NCBI GenBank assembly: GCA_029257405.1 | Contig: JARIBO010000066.1 | Location: 41,128 to 105,127, forward strand | Source of the DNA: Caryophanales bacterium | GTDB lineage: Bacteria > Bacillota > Bacilli > Bacillales > Amphibacillaceae | Direction: 5' to 3' | DNA length: 64,000 nt | In this document: positions 18,884 through 28,471 of the stretch, one piece after another | How positions within the stretch are numbered: the first letter of the stretch is position 1 | Layout of the letters: each line of letters starts with the position of its first letter | The notes under the pieces: model-generated | Told to the model about the DNA's origin: nothing | Database searches by the model: none | Seen by the model: the letters and a program-made list of their open reading frames with translations, nothing else | Program-made: the position numbers and the translations under genes

Positions 18884-19740
18884 TTATTAATCCTCCGATG
18901 CTTTTGGAATCGGTCAGCAACACCATTTGTAATTCTATCGATAATAATGGCTAAGAAGACAATACTAATTCCCGCTTCAAAACCGAGCGCTATATCTATT
19001 CTATTTATTGAAATAAGTACTTGTTCTCCTAAACCTGATGCACCAACCATTGAAGCTATTACAACCATTGCCAGTGCCATCATTGTTGTTTGATTTACAC
19101 CCGCCATAATTGTAGGTAATGCTTGTGGTAATTGGACTTTACGTAACATTTGCCATCTTGATGAACCAAATGATAGGGCTGATTCAATTACCTCTTCATC
19201 TACACCTCGTATGGCAAGTTCTGTTAATCTGATTACAGGAGGTATCGCGTAAATTAAAGTTGCGAAAATAGCTGATACGTTTCCAAGACCAAAAAAGAAG
19301 ATTGCTGGTATTAAATATACAAAACTAGGCATCGTTTGCATTGCATCCAATATAGGGCGAATAATATTTGATGCTAATCTATTAAACGACATCAATATAC
19401 CAATTGGTAATCCTATTAGCAATGATAGAACCACTGCTGTTACTATAATTGCTATTGTAGTCATCATATCTGCCCATAACCCAAAAGTTCCTATAAGAAA
19501 AATAAATAGACTAAATACTATTCCTGAGATAAGTGATTGAAAATACCAACCAAGAGCTAAAATTATTAATATAAATAACCACCAAGGTAACCAAACTAAG
19601 AAATTATCAATTCCATTAATTGAGCGAGATGCAATAAAAAATATTAAATCAAAAAAACCTGCCCATGATGATGCTAAAAAATTAACAAAATCTTCAACGT
19701 ATTTTCCTATAGCTGTTGTAATATCCGGGAAATTTTCCAT
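18880..19740 (-). CDS. opuAB: Glycine betaine ABC transporter permease (OpuAB/ProW)
   Basis: Membrane subunit of the betaine importer with about six helices. The ABC coupling motif appears near residues 190-215 as EEVIESALSFGSSRWQMLRK. The ATG at 19740 is preceded by an unusual leader: AAGGA lies 25 bases upstream, with a GAAA-tetraloop hairpin (ACTGC-GAAA-GCAGT, 19746-19759) in between. If the hairpin forms, the effective spacing is about 11. The gene has its own leader after the opuAC terminator. Confidence 0.93.
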   Translation of the reverse strand: MENFPDITTAIGKYVEDFVNFLASSWAGFFDLIFFIASRSINGIDNFLVWLPWWLFILIILALGWYFQSLISGIVFSLFIFLIGTFGLWADMMTTIAIIVTAVVLSLLIGLPIGILMSFNRLASNIIRPILDAMQTMPSFVYLIPAIFFFGLGNVSAIFATLIYAIPPVIRLTELAIRGVDEEVIESALSFGSSRWQMLRKVQLPQALPTIMAGVNQTTMMALAMVVIASMVGASGLGEQVLISINRIDIALGFEAGISIVFLAIIIDRITNGVADRFQKHRRINK

Positions 19741-19745
19741 ATTTC

Positions 19746-19770
19746 ACTGCTTTCGCAGTCTCACATCCTT
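19746..19770 (-). promoter_or_regulatory. Hairpin between Shine-Dalgarno and start of opuAB
   Basis: On the minus strand, AAGGA (19766-19770) is separated from the ATG by ACTGCGAAAGCAGT, a 5-bp stem closed by a GAAA tetraloop. No other good Shine-Dalgarno is closer. The hairpin may bring the site to working distance and could make initiation sensitive to RNA structure. Confidence 0.55.
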
Positions 19771-19847
19771 ATCTTAAATTTTATATGTTTATTTTAGTAT
19801 TAATAAATATAACATAATAGAATAAAATATTGTTTTTTTATTAAATG

Positions 19848-19888
19848 AAAACAGACATCTAATTATATCAAAATCAGATGTCTGTTTT
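19848..19888 (-). terminator. Terminator between opuAC and opuAB
   Basis: Perfect 13-bp stem AAAACAGACATCT with AGATGTCTGTTTT directly after the opuAC stop. It should limit read-through, so that binding protein exceeds the membrane subunits. Confidence 0.8.
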
Positions 19889-19893
19889 GATTC

Positions 19894-20898
19894 TTATAGT
19901 GCTTTTTTTACCTTTTCAGCAACTTCATCTGAAACCCACGCCGTCCAAATATCTTCATTTTCTTTCATCCACCAAATTGCTGCTTCATCATTTGTTGCAT
20001 CATTTTCTTCCATATACTCTAAAGCAGTTTCTGTTAATGCACTACTTGTTTCATAATTTTTAAGAAACTCTACAACTTCAGGAGCTTGTTCTGGTAAATC
20101 TTTTTGAACTCCTACTTCAACATCATTAGGTGGGAATGCTGTGCCACTATTTTTTTTCCAAACTTCTTCATCATATGGCTCTTCTTCTAATAATGTTAAA
20201 TCATATTTTGCAGTAACGGCTGTAGGTGACCAGTAATAACCAACCCAACCTTCGCCTTTATTATAAGCATCGACTAATGACGTTACAATCGCAGCATCCG
20301 AACCTGGTGAGAAATTGGTAAATGTTTCACCTAAACCATAAGTTTCAAATTTTTCAGTAATGTTTTTTTCTAATTCCCAACCGCTTGGCGCATTAATAAT
20401 TCTTCCTTTTCCTGGCTTTTCAGGATCTTCAAACACTTCAGGATATTTCTTTAAGTCTTCAACTGTTTTTAAATCAGGAGCTAGAGGTTCTATATCTCTA
20501 TCTGGATCTCCTTCTATTACATATGTAGGAACGTAAAGACCTTGATCATTATCATCAAAGTTAGTTGATAAGCGCTCAATATCTCCTGACTCGATTGCTT
20601 CTTCATATATTTCTATAATATTATCCGTCCATATCTCCATATAAACCTGGATATCTCCATCACGGAATCCTTGGAATGTTGTTGCTGTAGAACCTGAAAT
20701 GACATCAGTTTTATAATCAAATCCATTTTCAATAATCGTTTGTGCGACACTATTATGAAATCTAATACTATCCCAACCAGCATCTGCAAAAACAATCGTT
20801 TCTATTTCTTTAGCTTCATCACTTGAACTATTATCACCACACGCTGCAATAACTGTTAATAACAATACTCCTATTAATGTCAATAAATATTTCCTCAT
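19894..20898 (-). CDS. opuAC: Glycine betaine-binding lipoprotein (OpuAC/ProX-like)
   Basis: Substrate-binding lipoprotein of the betaine importer, 334 residues. A signal peptide of about 19 residues ends in lipobox VIAAC, giving a lipid-anchored Cys. Aromatic residues expected in a quaternary-ammonium cage occur in DAGWDSIRFHN, YMEIWTDN, NAPSGWE and GYYWSPT. The C-terminus WTAWVSDEVAEKVKK is matched by a decayed copy about 45 bp upstream of this gene. Order here is binding protein, permease, ATPase, the reverse of the common opuAA-AB-AC order. Confidence 0.92.
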   Translation of the reverse strand: MRKYLLTLIGVLLLTVIAACGDNSSSDEAKEIETIVFADAGWDSIRFHNSVAQTIIENGFDYKTDVISGSTATTFQGFRDGDIQVYMEIWTDNIIEIYEEAIESGDIERLSTNFDDNDQGLYVPTYVIEGDPDRDIEPLAPDLKTVEDLKKYPEVFEDPEKPGKGRIINAPSGWELEKNITEKFETYGLGETFTNFSPGSDAAIVTSLVDAYNKGEGWVGYYWSPTAVTAKYDLTLLEEEPYDEEVWKKNSGTAFPPNDVEVGVQKDLPEQAPEVVEFLKNYETSSALTETALEYMEENDATNDEAAIWWMKENEDIWTAWVSDEVAEKVKKAL

Positions 20899-20943
20899 TT
20901 TTATATCCCCTTTATTTATTATTATTTACTTAATTTTATAAAG

Positions 20944-21065
20944 CTACTTTAACTTTTCTTTCACATTCTCAGGTACCCACTCACTCTAGACATATTTATA
21001 TTCATTCATCTACCACAAGCGGTTACAATTGTTAATAATAAAAGGTTTTAAGTATAAATAATCAT
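20944..21065 (-). pseudogene. Relic of a second OpuAC-like lipoprotein gene
   Basis: Reading the minus strand in one frame from ATG 21065 gives MIIYT, a stop, then NLLLLTIVTACGR, which is a lipoprotein signal with lipobox TIVTAC. After a TGA the same strand reads MNEYKYV, a TAG, then SEWVPENVKEKLK and a stop. That tail aligns position for position with the intact OpuAC C-terminus (MKENEDIW-TAWVSDEVAEKVK), the TAG standing for Trp. The middle of the gene is deleted. A ribosome-binding-like AGGAGGG remains at 21085-21091. This is the footprint of a duplicated and lost binding protein. Confidence 0.75.
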
Positions 21066-21323
21066 TGCTTCAGTTAAAATTGTTCCCTCCTAGTCTCTGT
21101 ATATCTGTAACTAAGTCTACTATCTATAATAACTAAGTTTTTCATTTATTACAAAAGGTGTAACATGGATAAAAATTGAATATTCTGTCATATAACAGCA
21201 TAATAATTCTTTAATGTTCTATTTATGAAGTTATGATGATGTATACTCAAGATTACTCAATATTTTGATGTTTTTTAGCTAATTTCTGTATTTTATGCAA
21301 TATTAAATTTTATATTCAATAAA

Positions 21324-21359
21324 AAAATCTCGCTGAACATAATTGTTCAGCGAGATTTT
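21324..21359 (-). terminator. Terminator after odhB
   Basis: Perfect 16-bp stem AAAATCTCGCTGAACA with TGTTCAGCGAGATTTT followed by T residues on the minus strand. Confidence 0.88.
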
Positions 21360-21373
21360 AATGTTTATATAAA

Positions 21374-22609
21374 TTAACCTTGTAGTAGTAAATCATATGG
21401 ATCTTCAAGCATTTCTTTTATTCTCACTAAGAAACGAACTGCTTCAGCTCCATCGACGATTCTATGGTCATAAGATAACGCTAAATACATCATTGGACGT
21501 ACTTCAATTGAGTCATCCGGCATTACCATTGCACGTTTAACTATGTTATGCATACCTAGAATACCTACTTGCGGTGCATTTAAAATTGGCGTAGATAGCA
21601 TTGAACCAAAGATACCACCATTTGTAATTGTAAATGATCCACCTTGTAGTTCATCTAATCCTAATGAATTTTCTTGTGCTTTTCCACCAAGTACTTTAAT
21701 TTCTTTTTCTATTGCTGCAAAATCTAATTTATCTACATCACGGATAACAGGTACAACTAAACCACCTGGTGCTCCTACTGCAATTCCAATATCATAATAT
21801 TCTTTAATGAGTAAATCTGTTCCGTCAATTTCAGCATTAAGATGCGGGAATTCTTTTAATGCTGCTACACTTGCTTTTGTAAAGAATGACATAAATCCAA
21901 GTTTAATATCATTTTTAGCAACAAATTGTTCTTGACGTTCTTTACGTAAATTCATAATTGCTGACATATCTACTTCGTTGAACGTAGTTAACATTGCTGC
22001 TGTTTGTTGTGCTTCAACTAAGCGTTTAGCAATTGTTTGACGACGACGTGACATTTTTTCACGTTTTGTTGGTTTAGCAAATTCTGGTTCTTCTACTGCT
22101 GGAGTTGATGCTTGTGATGTTTGAGCAGGCGCATTAGCTGCTGCTTCAACATCTTCAGGACGAATACGACCTAAAGGATCATGCGGGCTTACTTGACTTA
22201 AATCAATATCCAATTCACGCGCACGTTTTCTAGCAGCTGGTGAAGCAACAACGTCACTATCTGTTGAAGTTGTTTCTTCAGTCTTAACTTCTTCTTTTGA
22301 TTTTTCTTTTGGCTCTTCTTTTACTTCTTCTTTTGGTTCTTCTTTTGCTTCAGGAGTAGCAGCACCTGCTTCAGCATTCTCATCAACTTTTCCGATAACG
22401 TCTCCTACTTCTACGTCATCTCCTTCTTCAAAAAGTACTTCTACAAGTACACCTGAGTAATCTGAATTAACTTCTACGTTTACTTTATCAGTTTCTAATT
22501 CTAAAATTGGATCACCCTGTTTTATTGAATCACCTGGTTTTACAAGCCACTCTGCTATTGTACCTTCTGTAATTGATTCTGCTAATTCTGGTATTTTAAT
22601 TTCTTTCAC
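21374..22609 (-). CDS. odhB: 2-oxoglutarate dehydrogenase E2 (dihydrolipoyl succinyltransferase)
   Basis: E2 core of the 2-oxoglutarate dehydrogenase complex. In order: lipoyl domain with ETDKVNVEV (lipoylated Lys near 42), a Glu/Lys/Pro linker, an E3/E1-binding domain beginning [18 protein letters not shown] near 123, and a catalytic domain ending with [10 protein letters not shown]. The proper start is GTG at 22609, seven bases after AGGGAGG; the upstream extension in frame is not native. It overlaps the odhA end by 14 bp, so E1 and E2 synthesis are coupled. Confidence 0.95.
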   Translation of the reverse strand: MKEIKIPELAESITEGTIAEWLVKPGDSIKQGDPILELETDKVNVEVNSDYSGVLVEVLFEEGDDVEVGDVIGKVDENAEAGAATPEAKEEPKEEVKEEPKEKSKEEVKTEETTSTDSDVVASPAARKRARELDIDLSQVSPHDPLGRIRPEDVEAAANAPAQTSQASTPAVEEPEFAKPTKREKMSRRRQTIAKRLVEAQQTAAMLTTFNEVDMSAIMNLRKERQEQFVAKNDIKLGFMSFFTKASVAALKEFPHLNAEIDGTDLLIKEYYDIGIAVGAPGGLVVPVIRDVDKLDFAAIEKEIKVLGGKAQENSLGLDELQGGSFTITNGGIFGSMLSTPILNAPQVGILGMHNIVKRAMVMPDDSIEVRPMMYLALSYDHRIVDGAEAVRFLVRIKEMLEDPYDLLLQG

Positions 22610-25454
22610 TATTATTTCCTCCCTTTGTTGGATTAATTGCATCTTTAACAATTTTATCTTGAATTAATTTATGAATATTAGGATCTCCAACTGAAGTTGA
22701 CGCACGATTAGGCTGACCAACATAACGAATTGGAATACCTTTTCCTACAATATTGCGTAATTCTTCTAAAACGAAAAGCCATCCTCCCATATTTTGCGGT
22801 TCTTCTTGAACCCACACAACTTCTTCCAAGTTTGGTAATTGCTTTAATTCTTCAATGAGTTGTTCTTCAGGGAATGGGTATAACTGTTCTACTCGTAAAG
22901 CTCTTAACCAGTCAAACTTTTCTTCTGAATCTAGAATTGCAGATTCTATATCTACCATTACTTTACCAGTTCCAAGTAATAAGCGTTTTGCATTTTTCTT
23001 ACTTACTTTTAAATTAGGTTGATTTCGTAATGCCAAGAACTTACCTTCAGTGAATTCTTTTGGCTCAGAGGCAACGCGTTGGTCACGTAATAAACTTTTT
23101 GGTGACATAACGACTAGCGGTCTAGCTTCTTCTTTTCCTTGCATCTTTGCTTGTCTACGTAATAAATGGAAGAACTGCGCTGCTGATGTAACATTTGCAA
23201 CAATTAAATTATTTTCTCCTGCCATTTGTAAGAAACGTTCAAGCTTAGCACTTGAGTGTTCTGGTCCTTGACCTTCATAGCCGTGTGGTAAAAGCATAAC
23301 CATGTTTGACTTTTCGCCCCATTTAGCACGCCCTGATGAGATGAATTGGTCTAACATAACTTGAGCAACGTTTACGAAGTCTCCAAATTGCGCTTCCCAA
23401 ATAACAAGTGTCTCAGGTGATTGAACGCTATAACCATATTCAAATCCTAGAACCGCTGTTTCTGAAAGTGGACTATTATGAATATCAAATGATGCTTTTC
23501 CATCTTCTAATCCATGCATTAAACAATATCTTTCGTTTGTTTTTATGTCATATAAAACTAAGTTTCTATGTGCAAAAGTACCGCGTTCAGAATCTTGTCC
23601 TGTTAAACGAATTGGAATTCCTTCACTAATGATTGATGCATATGCTAATGCTTCACCAGCACCCCAATCAGCTTTATTACCTTCTTCAAGCATTTCTTTT
23701 CTACGGTTAAATACACGATCTAAACGTTTGAAACGATTAAAGTCTTCTGGTAATTCAAGCATGTCTTTATTATATTTTTTTAACTTTTCTAAAGGTACAG
23801 CTGTTTCATAATCATCAATACTTTTAATAAGAACATTTGGCATTTTTACTTCAGACATACCTACTAAGTTGTCTTCAGTCATACTATCATAAACATTTTG
23901 TAATTTTGTTTGTGCTTGTTCTTTATATACTTCATAATCCGCTTCTTGAATAATCGAATCTTGAGTAAGTCGATCAGCAAAAATTTTAGTGACAGTTGGG
24001 TGTTTATCAATTTCGTTATATAATTCAGGTTGAGTTGATCTTGGTTCATCCATTTCGTTATGACCATAGCGTCTATATCCGACTAAATCGATTAAACAAT
24101 CTTTTTCAAATTTATTTATATAATCAAATGCTATCTTAGCTGCAGATACACAAGCTATCGGGTCATCTGCATTTACACGGATAATTGGAATTTCGTAACC
24201 TTTAGCAAGATCACTTGCATAACGCGTTGAACGACCTTCTTTTCGATCTGTCGTAAAACCAACTAAGTTATTTGCAATAATGTGCATAGATCCACCTGTA
24301 CGATAACCTTTTAGCCCACTTAAGTTAAGGGATTCTGGTACAATACCTTCACCAATAAATGCGGCGTCACCATGAATTAATATACTCATTGCTTTTTTTA
24401 AATCAGATACTGGATACCCTTTTTTAGTTCTGTCATCTTGTTCAGCTCTTGCTCTTCCTGTTACAACAGGATTAACAAATTCTAAATGCGATGGATTGTG
24501 AGCTAACGATAAACGTGTTGATAAATTATCTTGTTTATAGTCTTTAACGGCTCCAAAGTGATATTTTACGTCACCTGTCCACCCATAATAAATCCCTTGT
24601 GAACCGTGTGAAGGTATTAGGGTCTTGTCTGGTCCGTAATGGAATTCAGAGAAGATTTTATCTAATGGCTTTCCTAAGACATGAGCTAATACACTCAATC
24701 TTCCACGATGCGCCATACCCATCATAATATTTTCTACTTGCTCTTTATTTGCTAATTCAACAATTTTATCCAAAACAGGAACCATTGACTCTAGTCCTTC
24801 GATAGAAAATCTTTTTTGCCCTACAAACGTTTTTTGTAAGAAATGTTCAAAACCTTCTACTTCAATTAACCTATTTAATAAGTCTTTTCTTTCAGCTTCT
24901 GTTAGCTTTACTTTATAATTTCCAGATTCGATTTCATTTGAGAACCAATGACGCTCTTCATCACTATTTACATGATCATATTCAAATGATATCTTACCTG
25001 TATAACGTTTTCTTAATATTTTAATAACATCGTAACCTGTCTCAGCAGTTTCAGGTGCCTTATCCCATAACCATTTTGCTGGTATTTGAACGAGGTCCTC
25101 ATCTGTAATATTGTATGTGTTTGGATTTAGTAAATTAGTCGTTTCGTCCCATCCGCCTACAGCATATATATCTGCTTCTAAATGCCCATAACGTCTAATA
25201 GCCTCAGCATATTTAATCGCTGAAGTTAGTTTTTGGGCTTGACTGAGTGAGAGTCCACCATTTTCAATTTTTTCTTGTCCTTGACTTTGTTCTAGTACTT
25301 TTGGTGCACCATGTTTATTAAAGAGATCTCTTAATGAAGCATCTACTTCTTCTGGATTTTCTTTAAATAATTCATATTGCTCTTCTATATATCCCATATT
25401 TGGACCAAAAAAACTCTTCCAAAATTTTGTACCGTTATTTGTAGAATGTGTCAC
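22596..25454 (-). CDS. odhA: 2-oxoglutarate dehydrogenase E1
   Basis: Thiamine-diphosphate-dependent E1 subunit, 952 residues, decarboxylating 2-oxoglutarate in the TCA cycle. The N-terminal segment has the family's WxxxFGPN-like start. [18 protein letters not shown] near 245, [14 protein letters not shown] near 368 (ThDP/Mg region) and [14 protein letters not shown] near 725 are diagnostic. It starts with GTG after GGGGGT and is followed in operon by odhB; the E3 gene is not in the window. Confidence 0.96.
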   Translation of the reverse strand: MTHSTNNGTKFWKSFFGPNMGYIEEQYELFKENPEEVDASLRDLFNKHGAPKVLEQSQGQEKIENGGLSLSQAQKLTSAIKYAEAIRRYGHLEADIYAVGGWDETTNLLNPNTYNITDEDLVQIPAKWLWDKAPETAETGYDVIKILRKRYTGKISFEYDHVNSDEERHWFSNEIESGNYKVKLTEAERKDLLNRLIEVEGFEHFLQKTFVGQKRFSIEGLESMVPVLDKIVELANKEQVENIMMGMAHRGRLSVLAHVLGKPLDKIFSEFHYGPDKTLIPSHGSQGIYYGWTGDVKYHFGAVKDYKQDNLSTRLSLAHNPSHLEFVNPVVTGRARAEQDDRTKKGYPVSDLKKAMSILIHGDAAFIGEGIVPESLNLSGLKGYRTGGSMHIIANNLVGFTTDRKEGRSTRYASDLAKGYEIPIIRVNADDPIACVSAAKIAFDYINKFEKDCLIDLVGYRRYGHNEMDEPRSTQPELYNEIDKHPTVTKIFADRLTQDSIIQEADYEVYKEQAQTKLQNVYDSMTEDNLVGMSEVKMPNVLIKSIDDYETAVPLEKLKKYNKDMLELPEDFNRFKRLDRVFNRRKEMLEEGNKADWGAGEALAYASIISEGIPIRLTGQDSERGTFAHRNLVLYDIKTNERYCLMHGLEDGKASFDIHNSPLSETAVLGFEYGYSVQSPETLVIWEAQFGDFVNVAQVMLDQFISSGRAKWGEKSNMVMLLPHGYEGQGPEHSSAKLERFLQMAGENNLIVANVTSAAQFFHLLRRQAKMQGKEEARPLVVMSPKSLLRDQRVASEPKEFTEGKFLALRNQPNLKVSKKNAKRLLLGTGKVMVDIESAILDSEEKFDWLRALRVEQLYPFPEEQLIEELKQLPNLEEVVWVQEEPQNMGGWLFVLEELRNIVGKGIPIRYVGQPNRASTSVGDPNIHKLIQDKIVKDAINPTKGGNNSERN

Positions 25455-25708
25455 GTCTTAATACCCCCATTTAGATATTGACTTTATATGATTTATATTC
25501 TTTTTACACTCACACTCTATTATAGGACTGTCTACTTAGTTCAGCAACTAATAAGTATTATAACTCATAATGCAACACAATAATCCAATTTTTACGATTG
25601 ATTAAACACTTTTTTTATTTACACCTCTTTAATATTGGAGCATTATCATATTTTAATGTATTATAATAATTAAGCATTATTTTTTAAGCTAAGAGGAGGA
25701 GGCTTTTT

Positions 25709-25810
25709 ATGAATCTTGCACTGATTTTAGTTGTAAGTGTTGTGTTCCTAATATCTTGTTTAACTTCAGGATATGAATCAAAAGCTGGTGTTCCTAAGCA
25801 CGATCAATAA
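25709..25810 (+). CDS. 33-residue putative membrane peptide
   Basis: A short reading frame with an unusually strong ribosome binding site (AAGAGGAGGAGG) and a dedicated terminator right after its stop. Residues 2-19, NLALILVVSVVFLISCL, form one membrane helix; the tail TSGYESKAGVPKHDQ is hydrophilic. TATAATAAT-like sequence upstream could be its promoter. The helix-plus-short-tail shape is reminiscent of the tiny YtzI-type membrane proteins of Bacilli, but I cannot confirm homology. Likely real because signals for initiation and termination frame it exactly. Confidence 0.6.
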   Translation: MNLALILVVSVVFLISCLTSGYESKAGVPKHDQ

Positions 25811-25811
25811 T

Positions 25812-25863
25812 AAAAATCATGTAATTTAAAGGTGAAAATACCCTTTAGGTTACATGATTTTTT
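25812..25863. terminator. Bidirectional terminator between peptide gene and trmL
   Basis: Stem AAATCATGTAA with TTACATGATTT around a 25-base loop, A- and T-rich flanks on both sides. Confidence 0.8.
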
Positions 25864-26335
25864 ATATCAAGTTATTAAAATTTTGCTGTCTCAACACTTC
25901 ATAGAGAATAATCGTCGCACAATTCGATAAATTTAAAGACCTTACCTTATCCGTAGTTGGTATCCGTAAGCACTTTTCTTCTTTACCCTTAATAACTTCT
26001 CTTGGTATTCCTGTTGTTTCTTTACCAAAAATAAAATATTGATCAATATCTGTTCGACTAAAATCAAAGTCTGTATATTGTTTTGTTCCAAAATTTTCTA
26101 TAAAATAATGCTCTCCGTCCGAATGCTCTGCATAAAATGAATCTAATGAATCATATTCATGTACATCGACGTTTTTCCAGTAATCAAGACCTGCTCGTTT
26201 TAACATTTTGTCGTCCGTTGAAAATCCTAAAGGATGAATTAAATGTAGTGTCGTATTTGTCGCTAAACAAGTACGTGCAATATTTCCGGTATTAAAAGGT
26301 ATTTCTGGTTCATATAAAACAATATGTGTTCCCAC
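25862..26335 (-). CDS. trmL: tRNA (cytidine(34)-2'-O)-methyltransferase
   Basis: SPOUT-class methyltransferase for the wobble ribose of tRNA-Leu. At 157 residues it is a typical minimal TrmL. NTGNIARTC near residue 16, FGKETTGIP near 99 and the knot region LRIPTTDKVRSLNLSNC near 118-138 are conserved. It starts immediately after queG, so two genes that modify tRNA wobble positions are co-transcribed. Confidence 0.93.
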   Translation of the reverse strand: MGTHIVLYEPEIPFNTGNIARTCLATNTTLHLIHPLGFSTDDKMLKRAGLDYWKNVDVHEYDSLDSFYAEHSDGEHYFIENFGTKQYTDFDFSRTDIDQYFIFGKETTGIPREVIKGKEEKCLRIPTTDKVRSLNLSNCATIILYEVLRQQNFNNLI

Positions 26336-27487
26336 TTAAGTTCTCCTTACATCTTCTTTATTTTTAAATGCCAAACCATTTTCCATTTCAATTCGCGCTT
26401 CTTCATTTTCTTCTTTTTTGAGTGCTTGTTCAATTGCTATATATGATTTTTCTGTGCCTATTTTCCCAAGTGCCCAAGCAGCAGTACCTCTGATTGCAGG
26501 TCTAACATCATTTTCTATTACTTCTATTAAATCATCGATAGCTGTTTTATCTTTATAATGAGCAAGCCCGATTATTGCATTTCTTTGTAAGGGATTTTTA
26601 CCTCTCCAAAATCCAGCTACATGACCAAACTTCTCTCTAAACTCTCGATTTGATGCATTTAGCATTGGTTTTAATTTGGGCTTAGCAACTTCTGGATCTG
26701 GTTCAAATTCTGGATGATTATGAAAATCGATTCCTTTATTATAAGGACAAACTGCTTGGCAAGTGTCACATCCATATATTCTGGTTCCTAAAACTTCTTT
26801 AAATTCATCTGGCAAGAAATGTTTTGTTTGTGTTCGAAAAGCTAAACATTGTTGTGAATTTAATTGTCCTCCTTCAACAATTGCTCCTGTTGGACAAACG
26901 TCAATACATTTTCTACAACTTCCGCAGTTAAGAGCTAAGGGCTTATCTGGTGCAAATGGAATACTAATCAGGATTTCACCTAAATAAACAAATGAGCCAA
27001 ATTCTTCTGTGATGAGCAATGTGTTTTTACCTGTAAAACCTATCCCTGCACGTTCTGCTACAGCACCATCAACTAATTCTCCTGTATCTACCATAATTTC
27101 ATATCTTACATCAGGCTCTTGTTTTTTTATAAAAGTCATTAATGCTTCTAGTTTCTCTTGTAAAACAACATGATAATCTACTCCCCAAGATGCCCGGCAA
27201 AAAATTCCACGACGATCTTCTTTTGTACTCTTTGGTGGTTTTTTTATACGAGAAGGATAGGCAAGAGCAATTGATATAATTGATTTTGCTTCTTTTAATA
27301 ACACCTTTGGTTCAGTACGTTCTTCATTTGTCCCTTTTTCAAAACCAGAAGCATAATTATTTTTTTGTTGATTTCTTAACTGTTCTTTTAATTCTATAAA
27401 AGAATCAGCAGATGTAAAACCTATTTTATCAATTCCTAAACGTTCACTTTCTTGAATAACTTTCTTCTTAAGTAATTCAGTACTCAC
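26336..27487 (-). CDS. queG: Epoxyqueuosine reductase
   Basis: Cobalamin- and Fe-S-dependent enzyme for the last step of queuosine synthesis in tRNA. Two [4Fe-4S] motifs are seen: CGSCRKCIDVCPTGAI and, after a spacer, CDTCQAVCPYNKG. The N-terminal half has the DTGELVDGAVAERAGIG segment of the catalytic domain. The C-terminal 80 residues form HEAT-like repeats, as in long Bacillus QueG forms. GTG at 27487, seven bases after GGAGG, is the likely start rather than the ATG two codons upstream. Confidence 0.94.
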   Translation of the reverse strand: MSTELLKKKVIQESERLGIDKIGFTSADSFIELKEQLRNQQKNNYASGFEKGTNEERTEPKVLLKEAKSIISIALAYPSRIKKPPKSTKEDRRGIFCRASWGVDYHVVLQEKLEALMTFIKKQEPDVRYEIMVDTGELVDGAVAERAGIGFTGKNTLLITEEFGSFVYLGEILISIPFAPDKPLALNCGSCRKCIDVCPTGAIVEGGQLNSQQCLAFRTQTKHFLPDEFKEVLGTRIYGCDTCQAVCPYNKGIDFHNHPEFEPDPEVAKPKLKPMLNASNREFREKFGHVAGFWRGKNPLQRNAIIGLAHYKDKTAIDDLIEVIENDVRPAIRGTAAWALGKIGTEKSYIAIEQALKKEENEEARIEMENGLAFKNKEDVRRT

Positions 27488-27597
27488 TACCATTCCTCCT
27501 CTCCTATTTCTCTTGTTATATCTTAACATATTTTATCGTTTACTTTCCTATAATTTAATTGTAAACTAAAGGCTCAAACTAATGGAGGTCGTATTTT

Positions 27598-28446
27598 ATG
27601 TCAGCTCATACAATTATAATGACTCAAGGTAAGTTTATGCACCGGGATAGTTTAACATTTCCTTTTGAAGAACGTGGTTTACAATTTGGTGACGGTGTTT
27701 ATGAAGTCATCCGGATTTATAAAGGTAGATATTATTTACTTGAAGAACATATTGATCGTCTCTATAAATCTTTACAAGCTACTCAGATAACTATTTCTCA
27801 ATCAAAAGCTGATTTAAGCTACTTATTAGAAGAACTGCTTTTAAGAAATAAGATTATCAATGACGCTCATGTATATCTTCAAATAACGAGAGGCTCTGCT
27901 GAAAGAGTTCATTTATATCCAGAAGATACTAAACCTAATATTTATGCATATGTTAAAAACACACCACGTCCACTAAAAAACTTAACAAATGGTGTTGCAG
28001 CTATTACTTATCCAGATGAACGCTGGAAAAACTGCTATATTAAAAGTCTGAATTTGTTACCTAATATTTTAGCAAAACAAAATGCTTTTGAGCAAGGTGC
28101 GCACGAGGCTATTCTACACAAAGATAACGTTGTTACCGAATGTAGTACTTCGAATGTCTTTTTAGTAAAGAATAACGCGATATATACCCATCCTGCTAAC
28201 AATTCAATTTTACATGGTTGTGTAAGGTCTGCAGTTAAAAAATTTGCAGCAAATCTAGATATTCCTTTTAATGAAACAATATTTAAATTAGATGATATTA
28301 GTAGTGCCGATGAAATGTTTTTAACAAATAGTATAGATGAAATTATGCCAATCGTTAAAATTGATCATAACATCGTAAACACGGGGCATCCGGGTAGCAT
28401 TACTAAACAATTACAAATCGCTTATCAAATGGATGCTAAAATATAA
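27598..28446 (+). CDS. dat: D-amino acid aminotransferase
   Basis: PLP fold-type IV transaminase, 282 residues, interconverting D-alanine and D-glutamate; D-Glu supplies peptidoglycan. RGLQFGDGVYEVIRIY near 27, the PLP lysine in YIKSLNLLPN near 144 and ECSTSNVFLVKN near 180 match the family. The ATG follows TGGAGG. A phosphoesterase gene follows 25 bp downstream, probably on the same transcript. It is divergent from queG. Confidence 0.93.
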   Translation: MSAHTIIMTQGKFMHRDSLTFPFEERGLQFGDGVYEVIRIYKGRYYLLEEHIDRLYKSLQATQITISQSKADLSYLLEELLLRNKIINDAHVYLQITRGSAERVHLYPEDTKPNIYAYVKNTPRPLKNLTNGVAAITYPDERWKNCYIKSLNLLPNILAKQNAFEQGAHEAILHKDNVVTECSTSNVFLVKNNAIYTHPANNSILHGCVRSAVKKFAANLDIPFNETIFKLDDISSADEMFLTNSIDEIMPIVKIDHNIVNTGHPGSITKQLQIAYQMDAKI

Positions 28447-28471
28447 TACCTTTTAGAAAAGAGATGGTGCG

